In this document: piece after piece, positions 39,590-48,490 of the stretch | Position numbering within the stretch: the first letter of the stretch is position 1 | Layout of the letters: each line of letters opens with the position of its first letter | From: Ralstonia pickettii | Lineage (GTDB): Bacteria > Pseudomonadota > Gammaproteobacteria > Burkholderiales > Burkholderiaceae | Length of the DNA: 64,000 bases | Direction of reading: 5' to 3' | NCBI RefSeq assembly: GCF_016466415.2 | Contig: NZ_CP066771.1 | Span: 2,170,001-2,234,000, forward strand | Program-made: the position numbers and the translations under genes | The notes under the pieces: generated by a model | Databases searched by the model: none | What the model was told of the DNA's origin: nothing | What the model saw: only the letters and a program-made list of their open reading frames with translations

Positions 39590-41179
39590 ATGCCATCCAC
39601 GCCCGTCACCGTTACCGCCGCCGAGCTGCAACTGTTGCGAGACGCCGAGCGCGAGCTCAAGGCAATACTCGCGGAACGCGAGGCAATCAAGGGCGAACTG
39701 CGTGTGATGACGGTCCAGCGAGACCTGCTCTTGGAACAGCTCAAGGCGTTTCAGCGTAAGCTGTTCGCCGCAAAGAGCGAGGCGCGAGGCTCGGAGCAGA
39801 AGGACTTGTTCCTCAATGAGGCCGAGGCCTTGGCGACGGCGGCCGCGCAGCCGGCGCAGGAAGAAGAAGGTACGCCCGAGACCGAAGTGGCCGGACACAA
39901 ACGCAAGAAGCGCGGCCGCAAGCCGCTCGACCCGGCGCTGCCCCGTGTCGAGGTTCGTCACGAACTACCCGAATCGGAACGCGTCTGCCCCCTCGATGGC
40001 CAGGCTCTGGTCGAGATTGGCGTCGAGGTCAGCGAACAGCTCGACATCGTGCCGCAGCAGGTCCGCGTGATCCAGCACCAGCGGGTCAAGTACGCCTGCC
40101 CATGCTGCGACGGCGGCATCAAGACGACGCCGGCACCGGCGCGCATTATTCCCAAGGGACTCCTTACCGAATCGGCGCTGGCCTGGTGCATCACCTCGAA
40201 GTATCAGGATGGCCTGCCGCTGTACCGCCAGGCAGCGCTGCTGCATCGCTTCGGCGGGGACCTCTCTCGCGGCACCCTGGCCGCAAGCATAGTGCGAGTA
40301 GGCCAGGCGGTGCAGCCAATCATCAACCTGCTGCGTGACCATCTGCTGGAAGCAGACGTCGTGTACGGTGACGAGACAACGGTACAGGTGCTCAAGGAGC
40401 CCGGCAGGCCTGCCCAGAGAAAGAGCTTCCTATGGGCGCAGATGAATGGCACAGGGCCGCCGGTACGGTTGTTTGCCTATAGCCCGACACGCGAGACAAA
40501 GCAGGCTACGGCTCTCTATGCCGGCATCAAGCCTGGGGCGGTGTTGATGACCGACGGCTATGCACCATACGACGACGTCGCAAACACCTATCAGTTGGTG
40601 CATCTCGGATGCTGGGCACACGCGCGCCGCTACCTGGTCGAGGCGGAGCAAGCCTTGCCCAAGGACAAGCGCCCCGACCACCCGGTCACCGGATTCCTGC
40701 AGCGCATCGGCAAGCTGTTTGCCATCGAAAGCCACACGCTCAAGATGAAGCCGGAACAACGGCAGCAGGTTCGCGCCGAACAAAGCCAGCCGCTGCTGGC
40801 CGAGATCGAAACGATGCTGCTGCAACATCTGCATACCGTGCTGCCGCAAAGCCTGTTCGGCAAGGCGCTGCACTACCTGCATGGGCAGTGGCCAAAGCTC
40901 GTGCGCTACATCGAGAACGGAACCTGGCCGATCTCGAACAATCCCTGCGAGAACGCGATTAGGCCATTCGTGATCGGACGGAGAAACTTCCTCTTCTGCG
41001 ACACCGTGGCCGGTGCCAACGCTAGCGCAAGTCTTTACTCGCTGGTGGAAACCTGCAAGGCCAACGACGTCGATCCGTATCAGTATCTCGTTGCCTTGTT
41101 CAAGGCGTTGCCACACGCACAGACCGCCGACGACTACGAGGCTCTGCTGCCCTGGAGGCTCAAGCCCTCAACCGTCTAG
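39590..41179 (+). CDS. tnpC: IS66-family transposase (TnpC)
   Basis: 529 residues, apparently intact. Order: N-terminal coiled coil (about residues 8-60), a zinc-finger-like segment RVCPLDGQ...YACPCCDGG, then the DDE domain with VVYGDETTVQVL, LMTDGYAPYD and NPCENAIRPFVIGRRNFLF near the C-terminus, and the short LPWRLKP tail. The stop lies 47 bp inside the right end. Confidence 0.95.
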   Translation: MPSTPVTVTAAELQLLRDAERELKAILAEREAIKGELRVMTVQRDLLLEQLKAFQRKLFAAKSEARGSEQKDLFLNEAEALATAAAQPAQEEEGTPETEVAGHKRKKRGRKPLDPALPRVEVRHELPESERVCPLDGQALVEIGVEVSEQLDIVPQQVRVIQHQRVKYACPCCDGGIKTTPAPARIIPKGLLTESALAWCITSKYQDGLPLYRQAALLHRFGGDLSRGTLAASIVRVGQAVQPIINLLRDHLLEADVVYGDETTVQVLKEPGRPAQRKSFLWAQMNGTGPPVRLFAYSPTRETKQATALYAGIKPGAVLMTDGYAPYDDVANTYQLVHLGCWAHARRYLVEAEQALPKDKRPDHPVTGFLQRIGKLFAIESHTLKMKPEQRQQVRAEQSQPLLAEIETMLLQHLHTVLPQSLFGKALHYLHGQWPKLVRYIENGTWPISNNPCENAIRPFVIGRRNFLFCDTVAGANASASLYSLVETCKANDVDPYQYLVALFKALPHAQTADDYEALLPWRLKPSTV

Positions 41180-41226
41180 CGGATACCGCCGGCGGCCGCA
41201 AGGGGCGCCCTTAAAAGACCGCTTAC

Positions 41227-41234
41227 GCTGTTCG
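41227..41234. repeat. IS66 target site duplication, right copy
   Basis: GCTGTTCG directly after the right end of the element, identical to 38654-38661. Confidence 0.95.
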
Positions 41235-41884
41235 TCGAGCGAGGTGGCTGTGGCCTGCGCGGCAAAGTTGGCAGCCGCAGCGGCGCGGTATTCGCCCACG
41301 CCCAGTGCGATCTCGGCAGTACGCGCCTGCCATTGCGCGGCACGCGCCACGTCCTGTTTAGCCAGGCGTTGATAGAACTGGACAGCAATCGCGCCCTGGT
41401 CCAAGCCACGCGACTTGGCGCCGAGCATCTCCAGCTCAGCCGCAGTCCAGCGATAGTCCAGCGCCTGCTTGAGCAGACCACGCAGGTCAAGCAGCATGGC
41501 GGCGCGTTGGGGATCGTTCGGTTGCAGCGCGTATGCGCGTTGCTCTCGGATCGCGATGTCAAGCAGCAGCGCTTCACGGTCGAGCGTCTTGTCGTGCAGC
41601 GCGCGCATGCGAGCAACCATGGCTTCGGCTTCCGGCAAGCGGCCGGTGCGAACGTACTGGGCGGCCAGCACGCTCAGGAACTCGCCATCGTTCGGACGCA
41701 CGCGCAGCCAGGCTTCCAGGTAGGCCACGGACAGCGCATCCACCTTGCCGCCCTCCAGCAAGCGCGCCTCAAGGCGCTCACGTGGGAACATCAAGGCGAG
41801 CGCAAGCCCGATCAGTGCACCCAGGGTACCGATCAGCCAGGCTGGCAGCAGCCGTTCACGCGGAGTCAGGTCAGCAGACCACAT
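41227..41884 (-). pseudogene. pelB: pelB, 5' part (upstream of the IS66 insertion)
   Basis: First 219 codons of pelB. One membrane helix (about residues 14-32, LPAWLIGTLGALIGLALAL) then TPR helices (LEAWLRVRPNDGEFLSVLAAQYVRTGR). Beyond codon 219 the frame reads into the element and stops after about 20 foreign residues. Joined to 38653 and onward, the sequence continues SLDEQRRYFIAGLKALQSGN without a break, giving 1343 residues. The ATG overlaps the pelA stop by 14 bp. The truncated product lacks the export pore. Confidence 0.93.
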
Positions 41885-44813
41885 CGATACGTTGGTAGGT
41901 CACGGTTTGCGCTGCAGCTCCTGTCAGATCAACGCGTACGGTGTTGTCTTGTGCGCGGGCGGTGCGCGCCGGGTTGCCATTGACCTTCACGCGGCAGGCT
42001 GCCGCGTTGGCCAGACGAACAAACGGCTTGTAGTAGCCACCGGCCTCGAAACTCAACGCATTTCCGTTTCGTGCGAAGTTGCGCACGAAGGCTGCGGCTT
42101 CCGCAATGTATGCAGGCTTCGCCGATTCTGCTTCAGGTGCGAGCGTAAAGCGTGCGGCTCCATCATCGAGATGAATATAGATACCGCCCGCCGCCTTGTC
42201 ATACCCGACCACCCCCCGCGCATCCGCCATGCGCGGCGTACCGCGGGCCATCCAGCGCAGTTCGCGCAGGTCGCCATCACCACGCACCACCCAGGTATTG
42301 TCATCCCCGACTTCCCGGGCGATGGCCATGCTGCGGAAGTCCAGCACCTTCGCCACGTACTCGGTCGAATAGATCGGGAAGACGGGCTGCGCTAGCGCGT
42401 AGTCATAGACCTTCTTCAAGGCCTTGAGCGAAGCAAGCTTGGTGCCCGAATACATGTGGTAATAGATGTTGATCGGCTTGAAACGATACGGCGTGTCGGT
42501 CAATTGCAGCGTTTCAATCAGCCGATCAAAACCATAGAACGGCCCAGTCCAGTCATTGGTATAGACGTTCTCGTTCTGGTTTGGCGCGAATACCTGGTAA
42601 GCCCCGGGCCCCTTGTCGATGCCCAGCGGCGCAATCTCCGTCCATGATGGCGAGCTGCGCGTGATGGTGGTATCGCCGCCGTTCAGGTTGAGCACGCCTG
42701 CATCCCACGTCATGCGCACGGCAATCTCCGGCGGCTGGCAGTCGCCTGACCATTGCAGAATCTTGACGCGCTTGCCGGGCGGTGCCAGGCGCTCGTTGAT
42801 GTAGTTGATGGAGCCCGCGATCTCGCGGTCGAGACTGAACTTGTAGCCCGGGATGGACAGCGCGAATGCAGTGTCCCCGCCACCCTTGTCCGCACCGGGC
42901 CCTTCTTTCGCGCGGTCCCCTGCCGCGCCGGGCACGGTGCGGCTCCAATCAAACGGGTGCGAATAGGTATGCGTGCCCAGTTCGACGTACGGCAACGCAA
43001 ACATCTGACGCGCAATTGCTTCCAGGCGCGGCGTCAGCTTCGGGTAGAGGCCGCTTGCGCCTACCTCGCCCTCGATCACCGAGAGCGTTGTCGGGATGCG
43101 GTACTTCTCCCAGACGTCCTGCAGGAGCACTTCGCCGGAATACTCGGGGCCTGGAAACTCGGCGCGCGAGGCAAAGCCGTCGCCGTCCACGTGCACGAGC
43201 ATGAGCCGGCGGCCGTTTTCAGAGGTCACGTCGGGGATCGGCATGTCAGGCAGCGCAAGCGCCCGGCGCAGGAACTCGATCGGCTGCACGACCCAGCGCG
43301 CCTGCTCAACGGTGTCCATCGAGAACACCGCGTACGGATTCAGTACATAGCCGCCCCAATCGGTAATGGCTGCGGCATCAAACTCAAAGTTGCCCGACTT
43401 CAGCCGCAGCAGCGACTGTCCGTTCGCGCTCACCTTGATCGGCTGCGCTTCACGGCGCTCCGGTTGCGGCGCCATCTCAAAACCCATCATCCTGTCTTGC
43501 GACACCACCGAAAGCGGCCCGTTGGCACGGCCACGCACAAGCTGCAGCTTGAACATGTCGGCCATGCTGCCGTCAACCGGCAGACCAAACTGGTTCAGAA
43601 AGGCGATATGCACGCCGTCATGAATGCGTTGCCGCACCCAAGACGACAGCGCCGCCACCTGTTTGATCGGACTGGTGTTCACCCACACCACCACGCCGGC
43701 ATAGCGGTCGGGCGGTACAGAAGCGGGCAGCGTCTTGTTGATGTCGGCGTACTCGACGTCGTAGCCAAGGAAATTGAGCGGCGTGGCCACGAAGCGCACG
43801 CCCTCGCTGGTGTCAATGGTGGTGCGCGGGTCACGATCCTGGAGGATCAACACCTTGCGCGGCAGCACTTCGATGCGCCCGACACCAATGGTCGACAAGT
43901 CCGGATCGGTCACATACGGCACCACGCCCTGCGCCTTGATGCGCTTGGCCGTTTCCCGCGCGCAGGCACGGTCGGTCGGCGGACAGTAGTCGATAGCGAT
44001 GACAGGCAGGTGGTACTCGTCGCGAATCTTCCGTACATGGCCCATCAGCCATTCGCGGTCCGCGTCGTTCACTTGCTTGTACTGCTTGCTGCCCTGGTCC
44101 CAGCCACGGTACAGCGATTCAAACGCCACCGCATAGGCGAGGTCGTGCACCTGCGGCAGGATTTCAAAGCCGCGGTTGAAGATCAGCTTGGCGTCCGGAT
44201 AGCGTGCCTTGATGGCGCGAATCACGCGCACCATGCCGGCTTCCTGCGCCGCACGTGAGGCGTCGTCCTTGGCCACCAACTGATACGAGTCGAGCGTATC
44301 GAGGAAAAAGCCACGGTAGCCCTTGTCCCACAGCGGCTTGATGACGTGATCGACATAAAACGCCGGCCACTCGGGCTGCGTCTGGTCCACCACGCGCGAC
44401 GCCCACGCCTCGTTGCGGCCGAGCAGCCAGGTCTTGGGCAGATCCTTGTACCAACTACGCTGCGGCGTGACTTCGCCCACGCTCACGTAGGCGTACCACT
44501 GCGTCTTTGGCGTCTTGAACTGCGATGGATCAAACCCGTGGTCAGGCTCCACCACGACCGCATCGAACGCGCGCAACTGCGCCACGGGCGGTTTGTCGCC
44601 GTAGAACCACGCGATGTTCGGCGCGTTGACCGAAACTGAAGCTGTTACCCCTGACGCCCCGGAGCCGGTGGTGGCAGGCGCTTGTTGAGCAAGCGTCACA
44701 CAAGGCATCGAAACGGTGGCGGCCAAAAGAAGCCCAGCCCACCGTGCGATCGTCCCTGCCGTATTCCCCCGTTTCCCCCCGGTGCGCCGCTGTAAACGGC
44801 TGAGAACCCACAT
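41871..44813 (-). CDS. pelA: Pel polysaccharide deacetylase/hydrolase PelA
   Basis: 980 residues, periplasmic. N-terminal hydrophobic segment (about 25-43), then a TIM-barrel glycosidase domain (about 65-310; LDTLDSY near 172 and AVAFESLYRG with candidate Glu232), a middle domain, and a CE4/NodB-like deacetylase domain with VHVDGDGF near 540 and THTYSH near 612 (metal-binding Asp and His). PelA partly deacetylates Pel, making it cationic, and can also cut it. The ATG at 44813 is chosen because it is followed by the export signal; the frame is open to 45068 with no such sense. First gene of the operon. Confidence 0.94.
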   Translation of the reverse strand: MWVLSRLQRRTGGKRGNTAGTIARWAGLLLAATVSMPCVTLAQQAPATTGSGASGVTASVSVNAPNIAWFYGDKPPVAQLRAFDAVVVEPDHGFDPSQFKTPKTQWYAYVSVGEVTPQRSWYKDLPKTWLLGRNEAWASRVVDQTQPEWPAFYVDHVIKPLWDKGYRGFFLDTLDSYQLVAKDDASRAAQEAGMVRVIRAIKARYPDAKLIFNRGFEILPQVHDLAYAVAFESLYRGWDQGSKQYKQVNDADREWLMGHVRKIRDEYHLPVIAIDYCPPTDRACARETAKRIKAQGVVPYVTDPDLSTIGVGRIEVLPRKVLILQDRDPRTTIDTSEGVRFVATPLNFLGYDVEYADINKTLPASVPPDRYAGVVVWVNTSPIKQVAALSSWVRQRIHDGVHIAFLNQFGLPVDGSMADMFKLQLVRGRANGPLSVVSQDRMMGFEMAPQPERREAQPIKVSANGQSLLRLKSGNFEFDAAAITDWGGYVLNPYAVFSMDTVEQARWVVQPIEFLRRALALPDMPIPDVTSENGRRLMLVHVDGDGFASRAEFPGPEYSGEVLLQDVWEKYRIPTTLSVIEGEVGASGLYPKLTPRLEAIARQMFALPYVELGTHTYSHPFDWSRTVPGAAGDRAKEGPGADKGGGDTAFALSIPGYKFSLDREIAGSINYINERLAPPGKRVKILQWSGDCQPPEIAVRMTWDAGVLNLNGGDTTITRSSPSWTEIAPLGIDKGPGAYQVFAPNQNENVYTNDWTGPFYGFDRLIETLQLTDTPYRFKPINIYYHMYSGTKLASLKALKKVYDYALAQPVFPIYSTEYVAKVLDFRSMAIAREVGDDNTWVVRGDGDLRELRWMARGTPRMADARGVVGYDKAAGGIYIHLDDGAARFTLAPEAESAKPAYIAEAAAFVRNFARNGNALSFEAGGYYKPFVRLANAAACRVKVNGNPARTARAQDNTVRVDLTGAAAQTVTYQRIDVVC

Positions 44814-45192
44814 GAACTGGCACTCCGCTATGCAACTATGTGCATCAATTGGGCCGATCTGCGCCGGCACTGAAGATCGGCGCCAGTGATGACGCCGTTC
44901 GGAACTGCTATTTTTCTTCACGGTTGCCGCCCGCAAACGCAGGCCCCGCAAGGCATCCCGAGACAATGTGTCCGAGGGTGAAGTATCGCCGATGCCATGG
45001 GTACACGGCAAACCACATTTTTGATGACCGGGTACCCCCCTCGGACATAAACAATTGTTTGAGATCACCCGCGCACGCCGTGGTTTGACAAAGCGATTGG
45101 GGCTGCACCATGATCAGCCGAAGCCACATTTCACGCGCCCGAGCAGTTGTCGCTGCGCAACGACGCGACTTGCCCGGACGGCCCCCGCCATC
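44814..45192. other. divergent promoter region of pelA and the CNNM-type gene
   Basis: About 380 bp, less GC-rich than its surroundings. It should hold the pel operon promoter. No clear sigma-54 or FleQ-like box was recognised by eye, and no coding sequence is supported. Confidence 0.45.
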
Positions 45193-46509
45193 ATGTCCGC
45201 CCTCCTCCTTGCCCTGCTGATCCTGATCAGCGCCTTTTTTTCCGCTTCCGAAATCGCCCTCACGGCATCGCGGCGCACGCGTCTGCAAACCTTGGCCGAC
45301 GACGGCGACACCCGCGCCCTGCGCGTGCTGCAGCTCAAGGACATGCCTGGCAACTTCTTCACAGTGGTGCAGATCGGGGTAAACGCGGTGGCCATCCTGG
45401 CCGGTGTCATCGGCGACAGCCAGATCTCGGGGCCGCTGGCCGCGGGGCTGAGTGACTGGCTGCCGGCTGCCCGCGCCGAACGTATCGGCAGCATCGCCGG
45501 CTTCGTCATCGTGACGGGGCTGTTCATTCTATTTGCCGATCTGCTGCCCAAGCGCCTGGCCGTGCTTTACCCCGAGCGCTGCGCGATGTCGATCATCGGC
45601 CCGATGCAGTCGTGCTTGCGCGTGTTGCGGCCGGTGGTATGGCTGTTCAACGGCGCGGCCGACATGTTCCTCAAGCTGTTTGGCGTACCGACGCACCGCG
45701 TCGACCAGATCACCACGGAAGACATCGCCGCCATGGTGGGCGCGGGCGCGCAAGCCGGCGTGCTGCGCAAGCACGAGCTGGCGATGATCGAAAACGTGTT
45801 CGAGCTGGAATCGCGCACCATCACCTCTGTGATGACCGTGCGCGACGAGGTGATCTACTTCACGGTGGACGAGCCGGTGGAGTCAATCAAGATGAAGATC
45901 ATCGCGCAGCCGCACGCGGAATACCTCGTCTGCCGCGAAGACATCGACTCGGTGCTCGGCTTCATTGCGTCCAAGGACATCCTGCAGCAGATCCTGTCGG
46001 AAGAGTCCTCCGCCGTGATCCGCAACATCAGCAAGCATTACGACAAGAACCTGCTCGTGCTGCCGGACACGCTCAACCTGTCACAGGCACTCACGCGCTT
46101 TCGCGAGATGCACGAGCGCTTTGGCGCGGTGGTCAACGAATACGGACTGGTGGTGGGTGTGGTGACGCTCGATGACATCGTCGGCGCGGTGATGGGCGAC
46201 ATCCTGTACTTGGGCGAAGACGAGCAGATCGTGCGCCGCGATGACGGCTCCTGCCTGATCGACGGCGTCACGCCGCTGGGCGACGTGAAACGCGCCTTCG
46301 ACCTCGACGACCTGCCCGGCGAACACCACGTCGAAACCCTCGCTGGGCTGGTCATCTACGCGCTCAAGCGCATCCCCAAGAAAAGCGAGACCGTCGATAT
46401 CGGGCCACTGCATATTGAAGTGCTCGACATCGACAACCACAGGATCGATCAGTTGCTGGTGTCGCGGCGCATCGACCCGCCGGCAGCGGTCATGTCTTCG
46501 GCTTCGTGA
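45193..46509 (+). CDS. CNNM/CorC (HlyC)-type membrane protein
   Basis: 438 residues. An N-terminal DUF21 (CNNM) membrane domain (residues 1-190, LLALLILISAFFSASEIALT at the start), a CBS pair (about 205-325; VMTVRDEVIYF, VNEYGLVVGVVTLDDIVGAV) and a C-terminal CorC_HlyC domain. Members are linked to magnesium or other divalent cation efflux and to metal tolerance; the ion is not known here. ATG 45193 starts right at the membrane domain. Its end overlaps the following leftward gene by 61 bp. Confidence 0.9.
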   Translation: MSALLLALLILISAFFSASEIALTASRRTRLQTLADDGDTRALRVLQLKDMPGNFFTVVQIGVNAVAILAGVIGDSQISGPLAAGLSDWLPAARAERIGSIAGFVIVTGLFILFADLLPKRLAVLYPERCAMSIIGPMQSCLRVLRPVVWLFNGAADMFLKLFGVPTHRVDQITTEDIAAMVGAGAQAGVLRKHELAMIENVFELESRTITSVMTVRDEVIYFTVDEPVESIKMKIIAQPHAEYLVCREDIDSVLGFIASKDILQQILSEESSAVIRNISKHYDKNLLVLPDTLNLSQALTRFREMHERFGAVVNEYGLVVGVVTLDDIVGAVMGDILYLGEDEQIVRRDDGSCLIDGVTPLGDVKRAFDLDDLPGEHHVETLAGLVIYALKRIPKKSETVDIGPLHIEVLDIDNHRIDQLLVSRRIDPPAAVMSSAS

Positions 46510-46919
46510 GCGGCAAACACTTCCTTGGCGGCAAACATGCCGTTGAGTGCCGCCGGAAAACCCGCGTATAGCGTCATCTGCAGGATCGTCTCGGTGATCT
46601 CCTGGCGTGTCAGCCCCACGTTGAGCCCTGCCGCAATGTGCACCTTCAACTGCGGTGCCGCGTTGCCCAGCGCCGTGAGCGCGGCAATGGTGGCGATCTC
46701 GCGCTCACGCAGCGTAAGCCCCGGGCGGCTATAGACGTCGCCAAAGCCGAACTCGACGACGTAGCGGCCGAGGTCGGGCGAAATGTCGGCCAAGGCCTCG
46801 ACCACACGCTCGCCGGCCACATCATCGACTTCCTTGAGTTTTTGCCAGCCCCGCGCGTAGCGATCGTCCTGCAGGTTGGCGTGGTTTGCGGCTTGTGCGG
46901 TGTGGGTGGTCGGGGTCAT
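46449..46919 (-). CDS. carboxymuconolactone decarboxylase-family protein
   Basis: 156 residues. It shares the PcaC-type fold: VVEFGFGDVYSRPGLTLREREIATIAALTALG and NVGLTRQEITETILQMTLYAGFPAALNG. It lacks the CxxC motif of AhpD-type peroxidases, so a decarboxylase or unknown activity is more likely. It is a second member of the family in the window besides pcaC and is not linked to aromatic genes. Shares a 98-bp overlap with the MerR gene upstream, which probably controls it. Confidence 0.85.
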   Translation of the reverse strand: MTPTTHTAQAANHANLQDDRYARGWQKLKEVDDVAGERVVEALADISPDLGRYVVEFGFGDVYSRPGLTLREREIATIAALTALGNAAPQLKVHIAAGLNVGLTRQEITETILQMTLYAGFPAALNGMFAAKEVFAAHEAEDMTAAGGSMRRDTSN

Positions 46920-47397
46920 GCGCGTCCTCGTTCGGTTGGCGTTTTGGCTTGTGCTTCGATTTGGAAGATGAGGAAGCAGAGCCCTTGGCGCCTTCCGCGC
47001 CTCCCGTGCCTTCCGCGGCTTCAATCCGTGCCCGGATGCCGTCGTAGACAACGAGTTTGACGCGCAGCACGGCCAGCGTCTCGGCCCGCGCGCGCAGCTC
47101 CGCTTCCAGCGCCGCCGCATGCAACTCCAGCAGGCGTTGGCGCGCCGACACACTGTCCAGACTGTCGCCCTGCCGCCGCAGCGCGGCGTACGCCTGCATC
47201 TGCGCGATCGGCATGCCGGTATCGCGCAGGCGCAGCAGGAACTCCAGCCACGTCATGTCTTCGGCACGGAAGACACGATGGCCGTTATCGCGCCGCTGCA
47301 CGCTGTCGAGCAGGCCGATGCGCTCGTAATAGCGCAGCGTATGCGTCGACAGGCCGGTGGCTTCTGCAACCTGGGCGATGGTCAGGAATGGGGTCAT
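46822..47397 (-). CDS. MerR-family regulator
   Basis: 191 residues. MerR winged helix at 5-75 (LTIAQVAEATGLSTHTLRYYERIGLL, FRAEDMTWLEFLLRLRDTGMPI), a dimerisation helix to about 130, then a low-complexity tail rich in Ser, Lys and Arg that overlaps the start of the next gene. The helix-turn-helix form is the one often paired with CMD-family or reductase genes. The tail after about residue 135 is probably disordered. Confidence 0.87.
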   Translation of the reverse strand: MTPFLTIAQVAEATGLSTHTLRYYERIGLLDSVQRRDNGHRVFRAEDMTWLEFLLRLRDTGMPIAQMQAYAALRRQGDSLDSVSARQRLLELHAAALEAELRARAETLAVLRVKLVVYDGIRARIEAAEGTGGAEGAKGSASSSSKSKHKPKRQPNEDAHDPDHPHRTSRKPRQPAGRSLRAGLAKTQGSR

Positions 47398-47465
47398 GAA
47401 CGGAGCTTAGAAGTTAGAGCGCACTCTAAGTCAAGCGACTGTACGCGAATTATTCCGGGCCGCCC

Positions 47466-47531
47466 AAAACAAAGCGCCGGCCCCTTTTCGGAGGCCGGCG
47501 CCTGGTGTGCAGAAAAAACGGCAGGCTGCCG
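47466..47531 (-). terminator. two terminators in tandem after the 75-residue protein gene
   Basis: Reading leftward: CGGCAG-C-CTGCCG (47519-47531) followed by six T, then GCGCCGGCC / GGCCGGCGC (47474-47501) followed by TTTGTTTTGG. Both are oriented for the gene at 47536-47763. Confidence 0.75.
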
Positions 47532-47535
47532 CTGA

Positions 47536-47763
47536 TCAGCCGCCCACGCCGTATGCGCTCTTGTCCTGCAGCTTCGGACGGTGGTCGCGTTTCTTTTTCT
47601 TCTTGTGATGGTGAGCCTTCTTCTCGCCTGCGGCCGGTGCCGATGCCGCAGGCGCCGGCGCGGCGGCAGGCGCAGCGGGGGCGGGGGCAACCGGAGCGGA
47701 AGCCTGCGCAAATGCGCCGGCGCTGAAGACTGCAGCCACAAGGGCAGCCAGGAGCTTGTTCAT
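47536..47763 (-). CDS. small exported Ala/Pro-rich protein with Lys/His-rich tail
   Basis: 75 residues. Signal peptide MNKLLAALVAAVFSAGAFA (cleavage about residue 19), an Ala/Pro tract of about 27 residues, then a strongly basic segment with His3 and Lys5 runs (KKAHHHKKKKKRDHRPK). No known domain. The mature form would be a short, highly cationic periplasmic or secreted peptide. A related gene lies divergently at 48177-48449. Confidence 0.75.
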   Translation of the reverse strand: MNKLLAALVAAVFSAGAFAQASAPVAPAPAAPAAAPAPAASAPAAGEKKAHHHKKKKKRDHRPKLQDKSAYGVGG

Positions 47764-48176
47764 CGTGTTGTCCTTATCGAAGAGACTGGTTTATGGCGCG
47801 TTCCGGTACTGGATGGAGCGTGACCCAATCCGCTCCCGCACCTGCCGTCAATGCGCGGCCCGATATCGGAATGACCCGGAATGACCCGCACATCACCATG
47901 CAGTGTGGAGTAGGCGCCAGCGGTTGTCCACCCGAAGCCTGACGGTACGCCAATGCGCACGCCGGAGCCTTGATGTGTCGCAACCCATCGCAAGCAACAG
48001 TAGAGGCGGCAAAACCCACCTTGTTACGCGCGCTTACACCGTGGGCAGAACGCTTACAAACGGCGGTCAGCGCGTGCGCAATGTCAGGCGTTTTTGGAGG
48101 CATGGATCGCAAATGGGACGAGATCCATGTATCTGGAGTCCCAACATCCCGCTTGAATCTGATTAAGGAGTCTCAC
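47764..48176. other. intergenic region between two divergent small exported-protein genes
   Basis: 413 bp. Holds the promoters of both small genes. It contains a 10-bp tandem repeat, GGAATGACCC twice, at about 47867-47887. Frames across it are not supported as genes. Confidence 0.45.
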
Positions 48177-48449
48177 ATGAAAGTCGCTCAATCCCTGGCC
48201 GCTCTGATCGTTGCTGGTGCCTTCGCAGCCCCCGTGTTCGCGGCTGGCACCGCCTCCGCACCGGCCGCCGCACCTGCACCGGCCGCGACCGCTGCAGCGA
48301 CGACCACCGATGCCGCTTCGGCACCGAAGGCTGAAGCCAAGCACGAGAAGAAGCACGCTCACAAGAAGGCCCACAAGGCTGCAGCCAAGTCGGAAGCCAA
48401 GACCGACGCCGCTTCGGCACCGAAGGCCGCTGCGCCCGCCAAGCAATAA
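48177..48449 (+). CDS. small exported Ala/Lys/His-rich protein
   Basis: 90 residues. AAGGAG precedes the ATG. Signal peptide of about 22 residues (LIVAGAFAAPVFA), then repeated Ala/Pro and a Lys/His/Ala stretch AKHEKKHAHKKAHKAAAKSE flanked by two copies of DAASAPKA. No known domain; similar in make-up to the protein at 47536. The IS3 element starts 10 bp after its stop and has parted it from its terminator at 49783-49814. Confidence 0.78.
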   Translation: MKVAQSLAALIVAGAFAAPVFAAGTASAPAAAPAPAATAAATTTDAASAPKAEAKHEKKHAHKKAHKAAAKSEAKTDAASAPKAAAPAKQ

Positions 48450-48490
48450 GGCAGTCGCGTGTCAAGTCCTGCCATAGGTTGACACAGTGC

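Larger units (their letters stand above)
38662..41226 (+). mobile_element. complete IS66-family insertion sequence in pelB
   Basis: 2565 bp. The ends begin GTAAGCG and finish CGCTTAC, as is usual for IS66 elements. It codes the three proteins of the family in order (Orf1/TnpA, Orf2/TnpB, transposase TnpC), all apparently intact, on the strand opposite to pel. Flanked by an 8-bp duplication, GCTGTTCG. Removing the element and one duplication joins pelB in frame, so the insertion is a single recent event. Confidence 0.96.

Noticed and set aside
42753-44258. 501-codon open frame antisense to pelA, and a similar one at 37287-38693 antisense to pelB
   Set aside because: High-GC shadows; they have no start signal and no recognisable domain.
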